A stretch of 11,107 nt of DNA from Clostridiaceae bacterium (GTDB lineage Bacteria > Bacillota > Clostridia > UBA1212 > DUPL01). Each line of letters opens with the position of its first letter. Positions within the stretch are counted from its first letter, which is position 1. The translations under genes were made by a program, and so were the position numbers. Below, piece by piece: positions 1-7,533 of the stretch. The stretch covers positions 1 through 11,107 of the forward strand of contig JAAYLF010000018.1 in NCBI GenBank assembly GCA_012522035.1, in the 5' to 3' direction. The notes beneath the pieces were generated by a model that saw only the letters and a list, made by a program, of their open reading frames with translations, had not been told where the DNA came from and ran no database searches.

Positions 1-185
1 ACAAACACAAGGATAATTTATTGGTGTGGTGCCTGCAATGGCCTTTTGCAATTATGGGGAGTTTTGTATTGCAAAAGTGGGGAATTTTGCTTTGCAATTT
101 CGGGGAATTATATTATGCAATAAACAAAAAAACATATGACATATATTACTTGTAAGGGAAGTCCTGGTTTGGGAGGCAATAATAT
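1..185. other. Non-coding 5' flank of the lipoprotein gene
   Basis: No credible gene was found here on either strand. The region holds the 23-bp tandem repeat and then an AT-rich stretch (121-150). A GGGAGG ribosome binding site for the next gene lies at 171-176, nine bases before its ATG. I could not find a convincing -35/-10 pair. A TATATT at 142-147 could serve as a -10 box, but nothing at the right distance resembles TTGACA. Confidence 0.5.
46..120. repeat. 23-bp tandem repeat, about 3.3 copies; possible IS21-like element end
   Basis: Three consecutive 23-bp units begin at 46, 69 and 92, and the core of a fourth begins at 115. Each has a TTGCAA-like core (ATGCAA in the last), then a GGGGA core and an AT-rich tail. 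The GCAA cores sit at 48, 71, 94 and 117, exactly 23 bp apart. There are no unique spacers, so this is not CRISPR. Short repeated transposase-binding units near the ends are known from IS21-family elements, so this could be an IS end lying just outside the lipoprotein gene. No transposase gene is in the window, so the IS assignment is inference. The repeat itself is plain in the sequence. Confidence 0.6.
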
Positions 186-851
186 ATGAAAAGGATAGTA
201 TTATTTGTTTTATTACCAATTATTGTTTTATCCCTTTCTTCTTGCCGTTCTGATACCAAGAGCGCAGAAGAGATGGCCGATCTGGAAGAGAAAATAGCGT
301 ACTTTAAACAACCGTGCCCTGAGAGATCATATAACGTTTTAAAATTTGGCACTGTTGATGAATTAATAACATTTATCAATCATGCGAATTTGGATCCAAC
401 AGTGTTCAAGCTTCTTTACGAGGAAAACGCACTATTCATACCAGAAGCACCACAAAGCTGGGGTACACTCAAACACTGTTATATACAGTCCAATGGAATT
501 ATTGGTCTGGAATACACCCGACCGATTGAACCGCCTCCAGCAACACCAACTCCGGATGCTGTAAATGGCATTACCCCACCTCCTCAAAAGGAGAAAGCAA
601 GAACAGAAGCATTTGTTTGTTTCGATATTCGTACTAAAGAGAATAGCGAAAACCAAATTAATACAATTACCAGAGATTGTGCTAAAGAGTATAAGTTGAA
701 AAATGAAACAGATGTATATATCGACTCTAGCGGAAATGCAAATATGATTTACCAAGGAAAATACTACCTAAAGCTTTGGGGCGACATTGGGTCACATAAC
801 GAGGTTGAACAACTGACACTTAGGAAGTTGCCATTGGACTTGAAGAAATAG
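186..851 (+). CDS. Putative lipoprotein of unknown function
   Basis: This 221-residue protein is not one I recognise. The N-terminus is a classic lipoprotein signal: basic MKR, a hydrophobic stretch at residues 4-17, and the lipobox L-S-S-C with the acceptor Cys at residue 20. It should therefore be lipid-anchored on the outer face of the membrane. A short charged, possibly helical stretch follows (about 23-41). A Pro/Thr-rich linker at about 112-137 divides the mature protein into two small globular parts. Further cysteines lie outside the lipobox, for example at residue 44. The ATG at 186 is supported by GGGAGG nine bases upstream and by the signal peptide starting right at it. The gene stands alone, convergent with the CRISPR operon, and nothing in the sequence ties it to that system. 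It could be an accessory gene beside a mobile-element scar. Confidence 0.8.
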   Translation: MKRIVLFVLLPIIVLSLSSCRSDTKSAEEMADLEEKIAYFKQPCPERSYNVLKFGTVDELITFINHANLDPTVFKLLYEENALFIPEAPQSWGTLKHCYIQSNGIIGLEYTRPIEPPPATPTPDAVNGITPPPQKEKARTEAFVCFDIRTKENSENQINTITRDCAKEYKLKNETDVYIDSSGNANMIYQGKYYLKLWGDIGSHNEVEQLTLRKLPLDLKK

Positions 852-858
852 GATTTGC

Positions 859-890
859 GAATAGGTTCTTTGTTCTCAAAGAACCTATTC
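859..890. terminator. Perfect 14-bp hairpin between convergent genes
   Basis: Positions 859-872 and 877-890 are perfect reverse complements, with a four-base loop at 873-876. The hairpin lies between the lipoprotein stop (849-851) and the end of the csx gene, whose TAG stop (885-887) is inside the right arm. The flank on the plus side is AT-rich (ATTTAT) and neither side has a real U-run. It is best read as a shared, bidirectional terminator-like structure of moderate strength. Confidence 0.65.
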
Positions 891-2039
891 ATTTATAATC
901 ATTTCAAATCTATTTATCATTTCATCCAGTTTTTCTCTGAATTTGTCCGCACCCATGGAGCTGTCCCTGTATCCACCATGATTGATATCATTCCTTATAT
1001 ACGATATGTCGGAATATATCTCGATGACTTTCTTGTCGAAATACTCCTTGGCTGAAATGGCTTTTGCTGTATCTTCCCTTGCCTTTTTGTCATATACATC
1101 AAAGCCTGCTTTTACGCAAGCATATGTAACCAGGTTCTCCCTCAGGAGAGTGTAGGCCTGCTGGACAAGGTTGAACTCCTTGCAAAGCTTGACCGTGTTG
1201 TGTATATCCAAAACAATTTCACCACTGTAGAACGCTACTTTTTCATAAATCATGTTAAGTATCTTGTTGAATGGCACCAGTGACATGATCTCATTCTTCT
1301 CATCCTTGATTGCTTCCAATGCTTCTTTTAACTGCTTTCCATATCTGATAATTACCTTTCCACGAACAGTATATAAAGCTGAAGAAAAACATACAAGTTT
1401 GTCACTTACCTTGTTTACAAGCTTTGCGTAGTGATCCTTGTCTTTCTTCTCGCGAAGGATAGGATTTATCTCACTCTTCAGAATACGGGCAAGAGCTCTG
1501 CTGTCTCCAGTTTCAAGAAACTTTTCAGATGCAATCGTCCAATCCGTAATTTGATTGAACGCAGACAGATTGAATATGGGGGCTCTATTCTCTTCATCCT
1601 TTGCTTCAAAAGCACCATAGTATATCTCTTCTATCTCCATCCCTTTAACGAATTTTGCATAATTTAACACGGAAGTAACCAGCAGAGGTATGGATCTGAA
1701 GGAATGGGTTACATCGAAATATACCTTGTCCTCCGGGTTTATATGACTGTACAATGTTTCAAAATTGTTCCACAGCTCCGTGTTGTTCTTTCCATCACTT
1801 ATGCCAATACATTCGTAAAGATAACCTCTATCGTCCAGTACTTTTTTCAACTCAGGCCAGTTCTTTATTCCGGCTTCCTTTGTAAGTCCAACAAGGAGAA
1901 CAGGTTTCTCCTTTTCCCTCAGACTTACAATTCTATATATGCACTCTTGTACGAACCTTGTCTCAACCTCAATATCACCATAATAGTATTTCACCAATTT
2001 ATACTCATTCGTCCCCAAAAAAGACAGTATCTTTATCAT
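885..2039 (-). CDS. CARF-HEPN CRISPR ribonuclease, Csx1/Csm6 group (TM1812/Csx2-like)
   Basis: This 384-residue protein is the likely second-messenger effector of the operon. In known members, the N-terminal CARF domain binds cyclic oligoadenylate made by Cas10 and switches on a C-terminal HEPN RNase that cuts RNA non-specifically. The start K-I-L-S-F-L-G-T (residues 3-10) and the segment Y-F-D-V-T-H-S-F-R-S-I-P (107-118) are typical of the TM1812/Csx2-like CARF branch. The HEPN catalytic pattern R-x4-H is R349-N-D-I-N-H354, 30 residues from the end. I chose the ATG at 2039 over an upstream ATG at 2132. It gives the family N-terminus, has GGAGGG five bases upstream, and forms an ATGA overlap with the cas6 stop. 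The longer form would only add residues overlapping cas6. Both domains look intact. With cas10 interrupted, its activator may be missing. Confidence 0.88.
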   Translation of the reverse strand: MIKILSFLGTNEYKLVKYYYGDIEVETRFVQECIYRIVSLREKEKPVLLVGLTKEAGIKNWPELKKVLDDRGYLYECIGISDGKNNTELWNNFETLYSHINPEDKVYFDVTHSFRSIPLLVTSVLNYAKFVKGMEIEEIYYGAFEAKDEENRAPIFNLSAFNQITDWTIASEKFLETGDSRALARILKSEINPILREKKDKDHYAKLVNKVSDKLVCFSSALYTVRGKVIIRYGKQLKEALEAIKDEKNEIMSLVPFNKILNMIYEKVAFYSGEIVLDIHNTVKLCKEFNLVQQAYTLLRENLVTYACVKAGFDVYDKKAREDTAKAISAKEYFDKKVIEIYSDISYIRNDINHGGYRDSSMGADKFREKLDEMINRFEMIINE

Positions 2040-2788
2040 GCTTTCCCTCCAGTGATACTTACTCCTCCCATTCCCAAAGCTGTCTTTATTCCCATGCCTG
2101 AATAACTTGAAAAGTATGAAAGAATGTTCCATATCTCATTCAGTGCAACGGACAACCTGGAGTAAATCCTGGCTTCTCCAATGAACCCGGGTATTCTGTT
2201 GCCTTTCAGCATGAACACACTGCTTCTTAGTCTGTACTCCACTATTTTGAGATTTGAAACAATCATGTTGACCGCGTCCTCATCGTCAATGACATAAGTT
2301 CTGGAATATGAGTTCCATTTGTTAACCAGCGAGTTGACAATATGATTTACTGATGGAAAAATCATATACTCATTTGCGCTTTTGAAGGAAGTTGTGGTCA
2401 CAAATTTTATGTTGTAGATGTTTGTCTCATAAGCCTTCACCGCATAGTCAATCAAAGCCTTTTCATCGGTAATTGCTTTTTGCTCCAATGAAAGAACGTT
2501 AATATCCGAATTCGTGTTTTTAATATAATATGATTTGTTTTTGTCCAAAATCTTCGAGAATACCTCTATGGCATTCCCGTCCAATAGATTGACAGTCCAC
2601 AAAGCTTCATTCTTGTCTCTTTCCGGAACCAGATACTGGTTTATTGACATATTGGTTTGTTCATGTAATAGTTCTCCATATTCATCATCAATAAACTCCA
2701 TCAACATTCCATAGAAGTAATATGCACTGGAATAGCTGAACCGATTATCTGACTTGTCCTTTACATGCAATCTGTATTGTTTAATCAT
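2036..2788 (-). CDS. cas6: CRISPR-associated endoribonuclease Cas6
   Basis: Cas6 cuts the pre-crRNA transcript within each repeat to release the guides loaded into the Csm complex. The 250-residue length is normal for the family. The hallmark is the glycine-rich C-terminal segment at residues 230-245 (S-G-M-G-I-K-T-A-L-G-M-G-G-V-S-I), the RNA-binding loop of the second ferredoxin-like fold. His42, in the context E-L-L-H-E, is where the family's general-base histidine is expected, so the enzyme is probably active. The ATG at 2788 follows AAGGAGAG, which overlaps the csm5 stop, and the csm5-cas6 gap is only nine bases. The gene sits inside the effector operon rather than beside an array, and no array lies in the window, so its RNA substrate must be encoded elsewhere. 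Confidence 0.88.
   Translation of the reverse strand: MIKQYRLHVKDKSDNRFSYSSAYYFYGMLMEFIDDEYGELLHEQTNMSINQYLVPERDKNEALWTVNLLDGNAIEVFSKILDKNKSYYIKNTNSDINVLSLEQKAITDEKALIDYAVKAYETNIYNIKFVTTTSFKSANEYMIFPSVNHIVNSLVNKWNSYSRTYVIDDEDAVNMIVSNLKIVEYRLRSSVFMLKGNRIPGFIGEARIYSRLSVALNEIWNILSYFSSYSGMGIKTALGMGGVSITGGKA
2045..2050 (-). promoter_or_regulatory. Ribosome binding site that fixes the csx start
   Basis: GGAGGG on the minus strand sits five bases before the ATG at 2039, inside the last codons of cas6. It decides between this start and the ATG 93 bases upstream at 2132. Together with the four-base ATGA overlap it indicates translational coupling to cas6. Confidence 0.75.
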
Positions 2789-2797
2789 ACGCTCTCC

Positions 2798-3841
2798 TTA
2801 CTCTATACTTACTTCACATATCCCCATGTGGTGGTATTTGCCATTAGCTGACAACCTGGTACATTTAAGACACCTTGGCGATATATTATAGTTCACATCG
2901 GACAAATGCCCGTGGCTCTTGAAGTGCTCAATACTATTCAGCATTTGGGCAACTTCGCGTACAGCCCTTTCCTTCCCAAAAAGAGGGTAGACAATATTCT
3001 TTCCAAAATACCCGCTGCCTCCGCCAAGAGCTATAAAATTATTTGATACAATCGGATGTATGTATCTTGCATATGGGTCAAGGTATGTGTCTTTGTAAAA
3101 GGAGGAAAACTCCTTTACAGCCCTTTTTATGTAACTTGCATCCACTCGTGCTATTTTTGCATCAATAGTCATCTTGAGTTTGATTTCCACATTCGGTTTT
3201 ACACACTGCCTTACCACATTTGGATTGTTTACCTTGCCATTGGGCATAAGGTCATCCTTTCTGACAATAAACATATCCTTTTGACTTATTGGCTCACTGT
3301 CGGAAAAAGCCACTCCCTTTAAATAGTCCTTGACTTCACTCCAGAATTTTCTGTAGTAATCATTTTTTAACTCCCGTTCGTCCCTGATCCTTACCTTCCC
3401 CTCTTTAATTTTCAAATACGCAACAACAGTAAGAAGAGCACCCTTGATAGAACTTCCAGGTACGTAAGGTCTGTAATATTTGTCTGATATGAAGCCTTGT
3501 ATATTGGCAAGGGATTTGCCCGGAACAAGCGCATGCCTTGCATCTGTTTTCATGGTTATTATTTCCTTTAAATCATCCAGACTTATATTATGCTTGTCCA
3601 GAAAATCCTTTAGATACATGCCAGGATGATTAAGCATGTAGTCTTCGAAGGACTCAACAAGATTGTTTTCTATTACAAAGTTTAGAAACTTGTCCTGATT
3701 AACAAAAATAACGGAGCCTGTTGTTTCATCGTAATAGTATTCCTTTTTCAAGTATTCCGATTCGGAACCGCCACCTATAAAGAGGGGCGAGCATGTTCTC
3801 AAACACAAATCATATATTTCCAAATGTCCTTGTTTTGTCAT
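2798..3841 (-). CDS. csm5: Type III-A CRISPR effector subunit Csm5
   Basis: Csm5 is the RAMP-fold subunit that caps the 3' end of the crRNA in the Csm complex. Known members also help recruit nucleases for crRNA trimming. The 347-residue length fits the family. The opening L-R-T-C-S-P-L-F-I-G-G-G (residues 14-25) is the family's S-P-L-x-I-G-x-G start, and the RAMP signature P-G-S-S-I-K-G-A lies at 128-135. The C-terminal region has a C-L-K-C pair and an H-H-M-G segment before a final beta strand, as in the Csm5 group. The ATG at 3841 overlaps the csm4 stop by four bases (ATGA), with AGGGGTG upstream as a plausible ribosome binding site. No truncation or missing motif was seen. Confidence 0.92.
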   Translation of the reverse strand: MTKQGHLEIYDLCLRTCSPLFIGGGSESEYLKKEYYYDETTGSVIFVNQDKFLNFVIENNLVESFEDYMLNHPGMYLKDFLDKHNISLDDLKEIITMKTDARHALVPGKSLANIQGFISDKYYRPYVPGSSIKGALLTVVAYLKIKEGKVRIRDERELKNDYYRKFWSEVKDYLKGVAFSDSEPISQKDMFIVRKDDLMPNGKVNNPNVVRQCVKPNVEIKLKMTIDAKIARVDASYIKRAVKEFSSFYKDTYLDPYARYIHPIVSNNFIALGGGSGYFGKNIVYPLFGKERAVREVAQMLNSIEHFKSHGHLSDVNYNISPRCLKCTRLSANGKYHHMGICEVSIE

Positions 3842-4800
3842 TTTCTATTCACCCCTAGAAAAACAGGAATGCCATACCTGTATACGGCATGATTACCTCC
3901 AAGCCCCACATCATATACATCGCCTTCAAAAAGGTTGTGAAAGACAGAGCCTGAAGAAAAAAAGTACTGGGTTTTCTTTTTAAGAGGCGTATTGCTGTAG
4001 CTGACAGATTGAACAAACCCGCCTCTTCTTGTCATGCCAAAGGTTGCTCCCTGCATGGCGCTATCAAGCTCTTCATCTCTTGGAAGAGCTGTGGAAATTA
4101 GAATATGAAAATCAGAGTCTGTTCCAGTCAACATATCATTCAAGATCAAATACTGCTCTTCTGCAGATTCCTTCAGTTCCACCACTTCTGCAACATCAAA
4201 CTTTCCATAACCGGAACTGACTTTTCCTCCAATTCCTCCTATGCCCAGATGTATAATCAATCTCTTTACTACTTCCAAAAAATCTTTATCTTCATAACCA
4301 ACAATAACACTCAAACCACAGTTGTCATGAAAATCAACCAATGCCACAGAATAAGGTTCTGACTTTTTAGGATTGCGCAAATTCACCTTGTCCACTACAT
4401 ATTGAATGCAAAAGTCACAATCCGCCTCCTGAGGCTTCATAGCGCCTGCGAGGTATTTGTCAAGCAGCAGAATTGGCAGATGAGATATCTTCCTGAAAGC
4501 CTTTCTTTCATCATAACTCAAGTCATTTTCACGTTTTATAGATATATTTGGTTTGGGAATATATAGTTTTCCGTCCTTGTATGGCAGAGTATCACTAATT
4601 CTAAACTCTCCAGATTTTGCAGCATTGTACAGTCTTTCTATTCCTTCCTCTCCAAACAGGTCCAATGCAGTATGGCAAAGAGCAGAGAAGAATGTGTCCG
4701 CTCGAATTACAAAATCAGCAGTTTCAAGAGAAGTAGCCATACTGCTGTCTCCTATATGTACAGAGGAAGTGAATTTAAGCTTAAACAGACAGTAGTCCAT
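3838..4800 (-). CDS. csm4: Type III-A CRISPR effector subunit Csm4
   Basis: Csm4 is the Cas5-like RAMP subunit that holds the 5' handle of the crRNA and docks Cas10 at the base of the complex. The 320-residue protein begins with F-K-L-K-F-T-S-S-V-H-I-G (residues 6-17), then D-T-F-F-S-A-L-C (35-42), both typical of Csm4. A glycine-rich segment G-I-G-G-I-G-G-K-V-S-S-G-Y-G lies near residue 190. The ATG at 4800 keeps the conserved N-terminus and overlaps the end of csm3 by 20 bases. AAGGAAG about ten bases upstream is the probable ribosome binding site. The long overlap suggests translation coupled to csm3. The family fit is clear and the gene looks complete. Confidence 0.93.
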   Translation of the reverse strand: MDYCLFKLKFTSSVHIGDSSMATSLETADFVIRADTFFSALCHTALDLFGEEGIERLYNAAKSGEFRISDTLPYKDGKLYIPKPNISIKRENDLSYDERKAFRKISHLPILLLDKYLAGAMKPQEADCDFCIQYVVDKVNLRNPKKSEPYSVALVDFHDNCGLSVIVGYEDKDFLEVVKRLIIHLGIGGIGGKVSSGYGKFDVAEVVELKESAEEQYLILNDMLTGTDSDFHILISTALPRDEELDSAMQGATFGMTRRGGFVQSVSYSNTPLKKKTQYFFSSGSVFHNLFEGDVYDVGLGGNHAVYRYGIPVFLGVNRK

Positions 4801-5467
4801 AAGATTCCACTTCCTTCAGTTTGCCAAGCACGTCATTCTTCAACACTTCATCAATTTCACAATCGTAAGTCTTGATTTGTATATTCTCAATACTGACTCT
4901 GCCGCTGCCCCTGGTTCCGTGACCTCCCAAATAATCAAGCTGCAAAAGTTTAATGGCTCTGGCAAGATTCTCAATATGCTCAACCAGTTCATCCAGATTT
5001 GTCACGTTATATACAATTCTTACATCAAATACAGCGCCACTTACAACACGCTCTATTTGTCTCATGTTGCTGGATGAGCCTGTTCGCCTGTTGATTGTAT
5101 TCTCCGTCTTTATTTCAGTAACTCCTATCTTGTCCAGTTCGTCAAAGTTGGACATAAAGGCATCCACAAACTGCAGCCTGCCCATTATTGGCGGCACCCT
5201 GTTATTCCCTGTCGATCCAAACAACCTTCTTACCTCTTCAGGGTCATCGGAAGGATCTTGCGGCACTTCTCTTTCAGATAGACTCTTTACCAGAAGAGTT
5301 CTCAATTTGCCTTTCAAACTGCTTCCTGGAATTATTGGGCTCCCTGTTCTAGGATCCCTTACAACTGGGGAGTCCACTGCTCCAATGACAGAGAATCCAC
5401 CAGAACCACCTATATGTAAACCGGTTAAAACCTTTAAATCCGCAGATATAATCAACTTGCCAAACAT
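4781..5467 (-). CDS. csm3: Type III-A CRISPR effector backbone RNase Csm3
   Basis: Csm3 forms the repeating backbone of the complex and cuts the bound target RNA at six-base intervals. The 228-residue length is typical. Asp32, in the context I-G-A-V-D-S-P-V-V-R-D, matches the catalytic aspartate known from Csm3 proteins, so target-RNA cleavage should be preserved. The RAMP signature P-G-S-S-L-K-G-K lies at 47-54 and the C-terminal glycine-rich loop L-G-G-H-G-T-R-G-S-G-R-V at 180-191. The ATG at 5467 has a perfect AGGAGG (5475-5480) seven bases upstream. That site is immediately followed by the csm2 TAG stop, so the two genes are closely coupled. This is among the most secure calls in the window. 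Confidence 0.96.
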   Translation of the reverse strand: MFGKLIISADLKVLTGLHIGGSGGFSVIGAVDSPVVRDPRTGSPIIPGSSLKGKLRTLLVKSLSEREVPQDPSDDPEEVRRLFGSTGNNRVPPIMGRLQFVDAFMSNFDELDKIGVTEIKTENTINRRTGSSSNMRQIERVVSGAVFDVRIVYNVTNLDELVEHIENLARAIKLLQLDYLGGHGTRGSGRVSIENIQIKTYDCEIDEVLKNDVLGKLKEVESYGLLSV

Positions 5468-5471
5468 TTGA

Positions 5472-5960
5472 CTACCTCCTGTTTTTTTCTGATTTTTCCG
5501 ATGAATAATAGCGATGAAAAGCTACCAGGGCTTCAAAATACTGTGTTGTCTTTATGAACTTTTCTCTGCTGTCGCCAATATCCTTGATGTAGGAAATGAT
5601 GTCCGTATCCTCTATAAAGTCCTTAAGAGGATTCTTTTTTTTCTCCTGTGTGTCTCTTCCTGCATCATAGAGTATTTTCACATGCAGCATTTTTAACTTG
5701 TCCAAACTGCCTTTGCTGAGCTTTTCTTCATTTCTCAGTATTTCCTTGTTGTATATATCAAGGAACAGAGCATAAATACCGCGCAGCTTTGATGAGGTAA
5801 CAAACTCTTTTCTCTGCAGATGCTTTTCAATTGCCCTTTCTGCCATATCAACGAAATTTTCACCCAATGGTTTGGGAGCAATAACCTTCACAGGGCTGCC
5901 TATTGGTTCCCTTGGCTTTTGAGTGGTACGTTTTTTATCATAATATGGGTTGTATGACAT
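5472..5960 (-). CDS. csm2: Type III-A CRISPR effector small subunit Csm2
   Basis: Csm2 is the small, all-helical subunit that lines the inner filament along the guide-target duplex. The 162-residue length is at the long end of the family, because of a basic, Pro-rich and probably disordered N-terminus (residues 1-30). The core is clearly Csm2-like: T-S-S-K-L-R-G-I-Y near residue 55, H-V-K-I-L-Y-D-A-G-R-D in the middle, and E-A-L-V-A-F-H-R-Y-Y close to the end. The ATG at 5960 lies one base after the cas10 TAA, with GGAGGG eight bases upstream. The gene ends in TAG at 5472-5474. Translation may depend on ribosomes finishing cas10, so the stop inside cas10 could also lower expression of this gene. 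Confidence 0.93.
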   Translation of the reverse strand: MSYNPYYDKKRTTQKPREPIGSPVKVIAPKPLGENFVDMAERAIEKHLQRKEFVTSSKLRGIYALFLDIYNKEILRNEEKLSKGSLDKLKMLHVKILYDAGRDTQEKKKNPLKDFIEDTDIISYIKDIGDSREKFIKTTQYFEALVAFHRYYSSEKSEKNRR

Positions 5961-5961
5961 C

Positions 5962-7488
5962 TTAATTTCCCTCCACCTTTCTTTGTAAATACAGATATAT
6001 TCTAAGAGCGGTTATGAGCTCTTTCCTGTCCTTGTCTTCCCTAACCCATTTCATCATGTTTGCTGCAAACACATTATACAATTGAAATGCTTTTGAACTT
6101 TTGTCCGGAGCCTGCCTTGCCAAAAGGTATGCATACCTTGCAATATTTATATTCTCATTACTCCTTTCAAGGAAAAACAAGAGGTTGTACAAAAACGAGT
6201 TTCCAGTTTTAGTTTGATCACAGTAATCAAATATGCATCCAAACTTCTCGTTAATAACTCTATCCTTAAAGTCTTCCCACTTGAACCGATTGACCGCATC
6301 AGGCTCTATTACGCATATTGAATTCTTGCCTGTATTCTCTTTTGCAACATCCTCAAGTTCAGCAACTTCATCTGCTGATTTCTTCAAAGGATACTTTACA
6401 GAAACAAGCTTCAAGCCACCTGACAAGGTCAAGGTTCCCGATGTATACTCTCTAAATCTCTCCTTGATATCCACACATGCTTCAATTACATCCAGCCAAT
6501 GGCCAATTAAAAACACATCATCTCCACCTGCGTAAATGACAATAACTTTTTTCTTGAGGTTTCTTTCTTTTGTAAGGCTTGTCCTTGCAAAATCACTGGT
6601 GCCGTCAAGAATGCCGATAACATGTTTCTTGAAGAACACGGACAGTCTTCTTGAGAAAGAGGATGCCCTTGCAAGGTTTTCGTCGTCAAAACCTTGTACA
6701 AAAGCAAGACCGAGATTGTCCACATCTCCTCTAAATACACCCACCTTATCAAACCCAGGAGAATCCTTGCTTATATCCTCCAGCAAATCACTGTACGCAT
6801 AATCACACACGAGGAACTTAATGCCTCTTTTTATACTCCTGTCATACTTGTTCTTGACATATGCCCTGATGTACGAGTTGCCTGGCGAAGTATTTGAAAA
6901 CACCATATACTTTCTATCTCCGACAGAAGGAACTTCAATAAACAGCATGTCAGAAGAAACAGCTTTGGTAATAGAAACATACAGGTTGTCCTGCCTTAAA
7001 CATGGAGACAACTTTGTAAAAAAGGCGCACCAAAAACACAGATCTTTGCCTGCCAACTCCTCATCTCCACAAACAGAGCATTCTCTTGTGTTTTTATCAT
7101 TTGTAAAACTGTTCATCAGCCTGATCTGGTCCGGTGTGTATCGTGCGTTCTTTTTGCTGTTAACAACTCTTCTAAGTTCTGTAAATATCTTTTTGTATGG
7201 ATTCTCTTCATGCGGGACATTTATCAGACTGTTTCCACTGCATGGATGGAACCCACATCCAAAGAACAAGGATATGTTGAAGTTTCTACAAAGAAAATCA
7301 GCTATTCTTTCTTCCATGTCATTCAAGTATTCCACTACTTTTTCGCTGTTTGGAAGAAGAATATAGCAGTGGCCACCTCCAGAATATATTAGATTGGCTC
7401 TGGTAAGACCGCACCCTTCCAATATCTCATCTATAACGTGTTCCATGAAAATCTCAAGGAAAAACGATCTGCTTCTTAATGATTTCAA
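5962..7488 (-). CDS. cas10: C-terminal fragment of Cas10/Csm1 with GGDD palm (508 aa)
   Basis: This open stretch carries almost all of the cyclase: G-A-L-K-S-L-R-S-R-S-F-F-L-E, N-L-I-Y-S-G-G-G-H-C-Y-I-L-L-P-N (palm 1), the four-Cys zinc ribbon, Y-A-G-G-D-D (palm 2) and the C-terminal helical domain. The frame is already open from 7530, just after the premature stop, and the first 14 codons still read as good Cas10 sequence. Independent translation would have to begin at TTG 7488, with only a weak AAAGG a few bases upstream, or at a later ATG that loses more of palm 1. It would lack the first beta strand of palm 1, so cyclic oligoadenylate synthesis is doubtful. It ends in TAA one base before csm2. 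Confidence 0.82.
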   Translation of the reverse strand: MKSLRSRSFFLEIFMEHVIDEILEGCGLTRANLIYSGGGHCYILLPNSEKVVEYLNDMEERIADFLCRNFNISLFFGCGFHPCSGNSLINVPHEENPYKKIFTELRRVVNSKKNARYTPDQIRLMNSFTNDKNTRECSVCGDEELAGKDLCFWCAFFTKLSPCLRQDNLYVSITKAVSSDMLFIEVPSVGDRKYMVFSNTSPGNSYIRAYVKNKYDRSIKRGIKFLVCDYAYSDLLEDISKDSPGFDKVGVFRGDVDNLGLAFVQGFDDENLARASSFSRRLSVFFKKHVIGILDGTSDFARTSLTKERNLKKKVIVIYAGGDDVFLIGHWLDVIEACVDIKERFREYTSGTLTLSGGLKLVSVKYPLKKSADEVAELEDVAKENTGKNSICVIEPDAVNRFKWEDFKDRVINEKFGCIFDYCDQTKTGNSFLYNLLFFLERSNENINIARYAYLLARQAPDKSSKAFQLYNVFAANMMKWVREDKDRKELITALRIYLYLQRKVEGN

Positions 7489-7530
7489 AGCACCTTTGCT
7501 TCTTATTCTGTATATGAACTTTTGAAAACC

Positions 7531-7533
7531 TTA
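7531..7533 (-). other. cas10: Premature in-frame TAA in cas10
   Basis: On the minus strand the codons read GCA GAT ATC TAA GGT TTT CAA AAG, that is A-D-I-stop-G-F-Q-K. In Cas10 the stop position is normally Ser of the G-D-I-S-G-I-Q-x-F motif. TAA differs from TCA by one base. The frame is identical on both sides, so this is a nonsense change and not a frameshift. Confidence 0.92.

Noticed and set aside
46..120. Regular repeat spacing suggested a miniature CRISPR array
   Set aside because: The 23-bp units abut one another with no unique spacers, and the unit sequence drifts in a way CRISPR repeats do not.
1704..2105. Plus-strand open frame opposite csx and the end of cas6
   Set aside because: It spans the coding strands of two supported genes and its product is a low-complexity hydrophobic shadow.
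2040..2132. Longer N-terminus of the CARF-HEPN protein from the ATG at 2132
   Set aside because: It would overlap cas6 by about 97 bases, adds residues unlike the family, and the ATG at 2039 has a better ribosome binding site and an ATGA junction.
4953..5471. Plus-strand open frame of 172 codons opposite csm3
   Set aside because: It lies wholly antisense to a strongly supported csm3 and has no recognisable motif, so it is a shadow frame.
6821..7366. Plus-strand open frame of 181 codons opposite cas10
   Set aside because: It lies entirely antisense to conserved Cas10 sequence, including the zinc-ribbon region, and encodes nothing recognisable.
7531..7533. TAA reassigned to an amino acid (alternative genetic code)
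   Set aside because: TAA is used as the ordinary stop in the same operon, at the ends of csm3 (4781-4783), csm5 (2798-2800) and cas10 itself (5962-5964).
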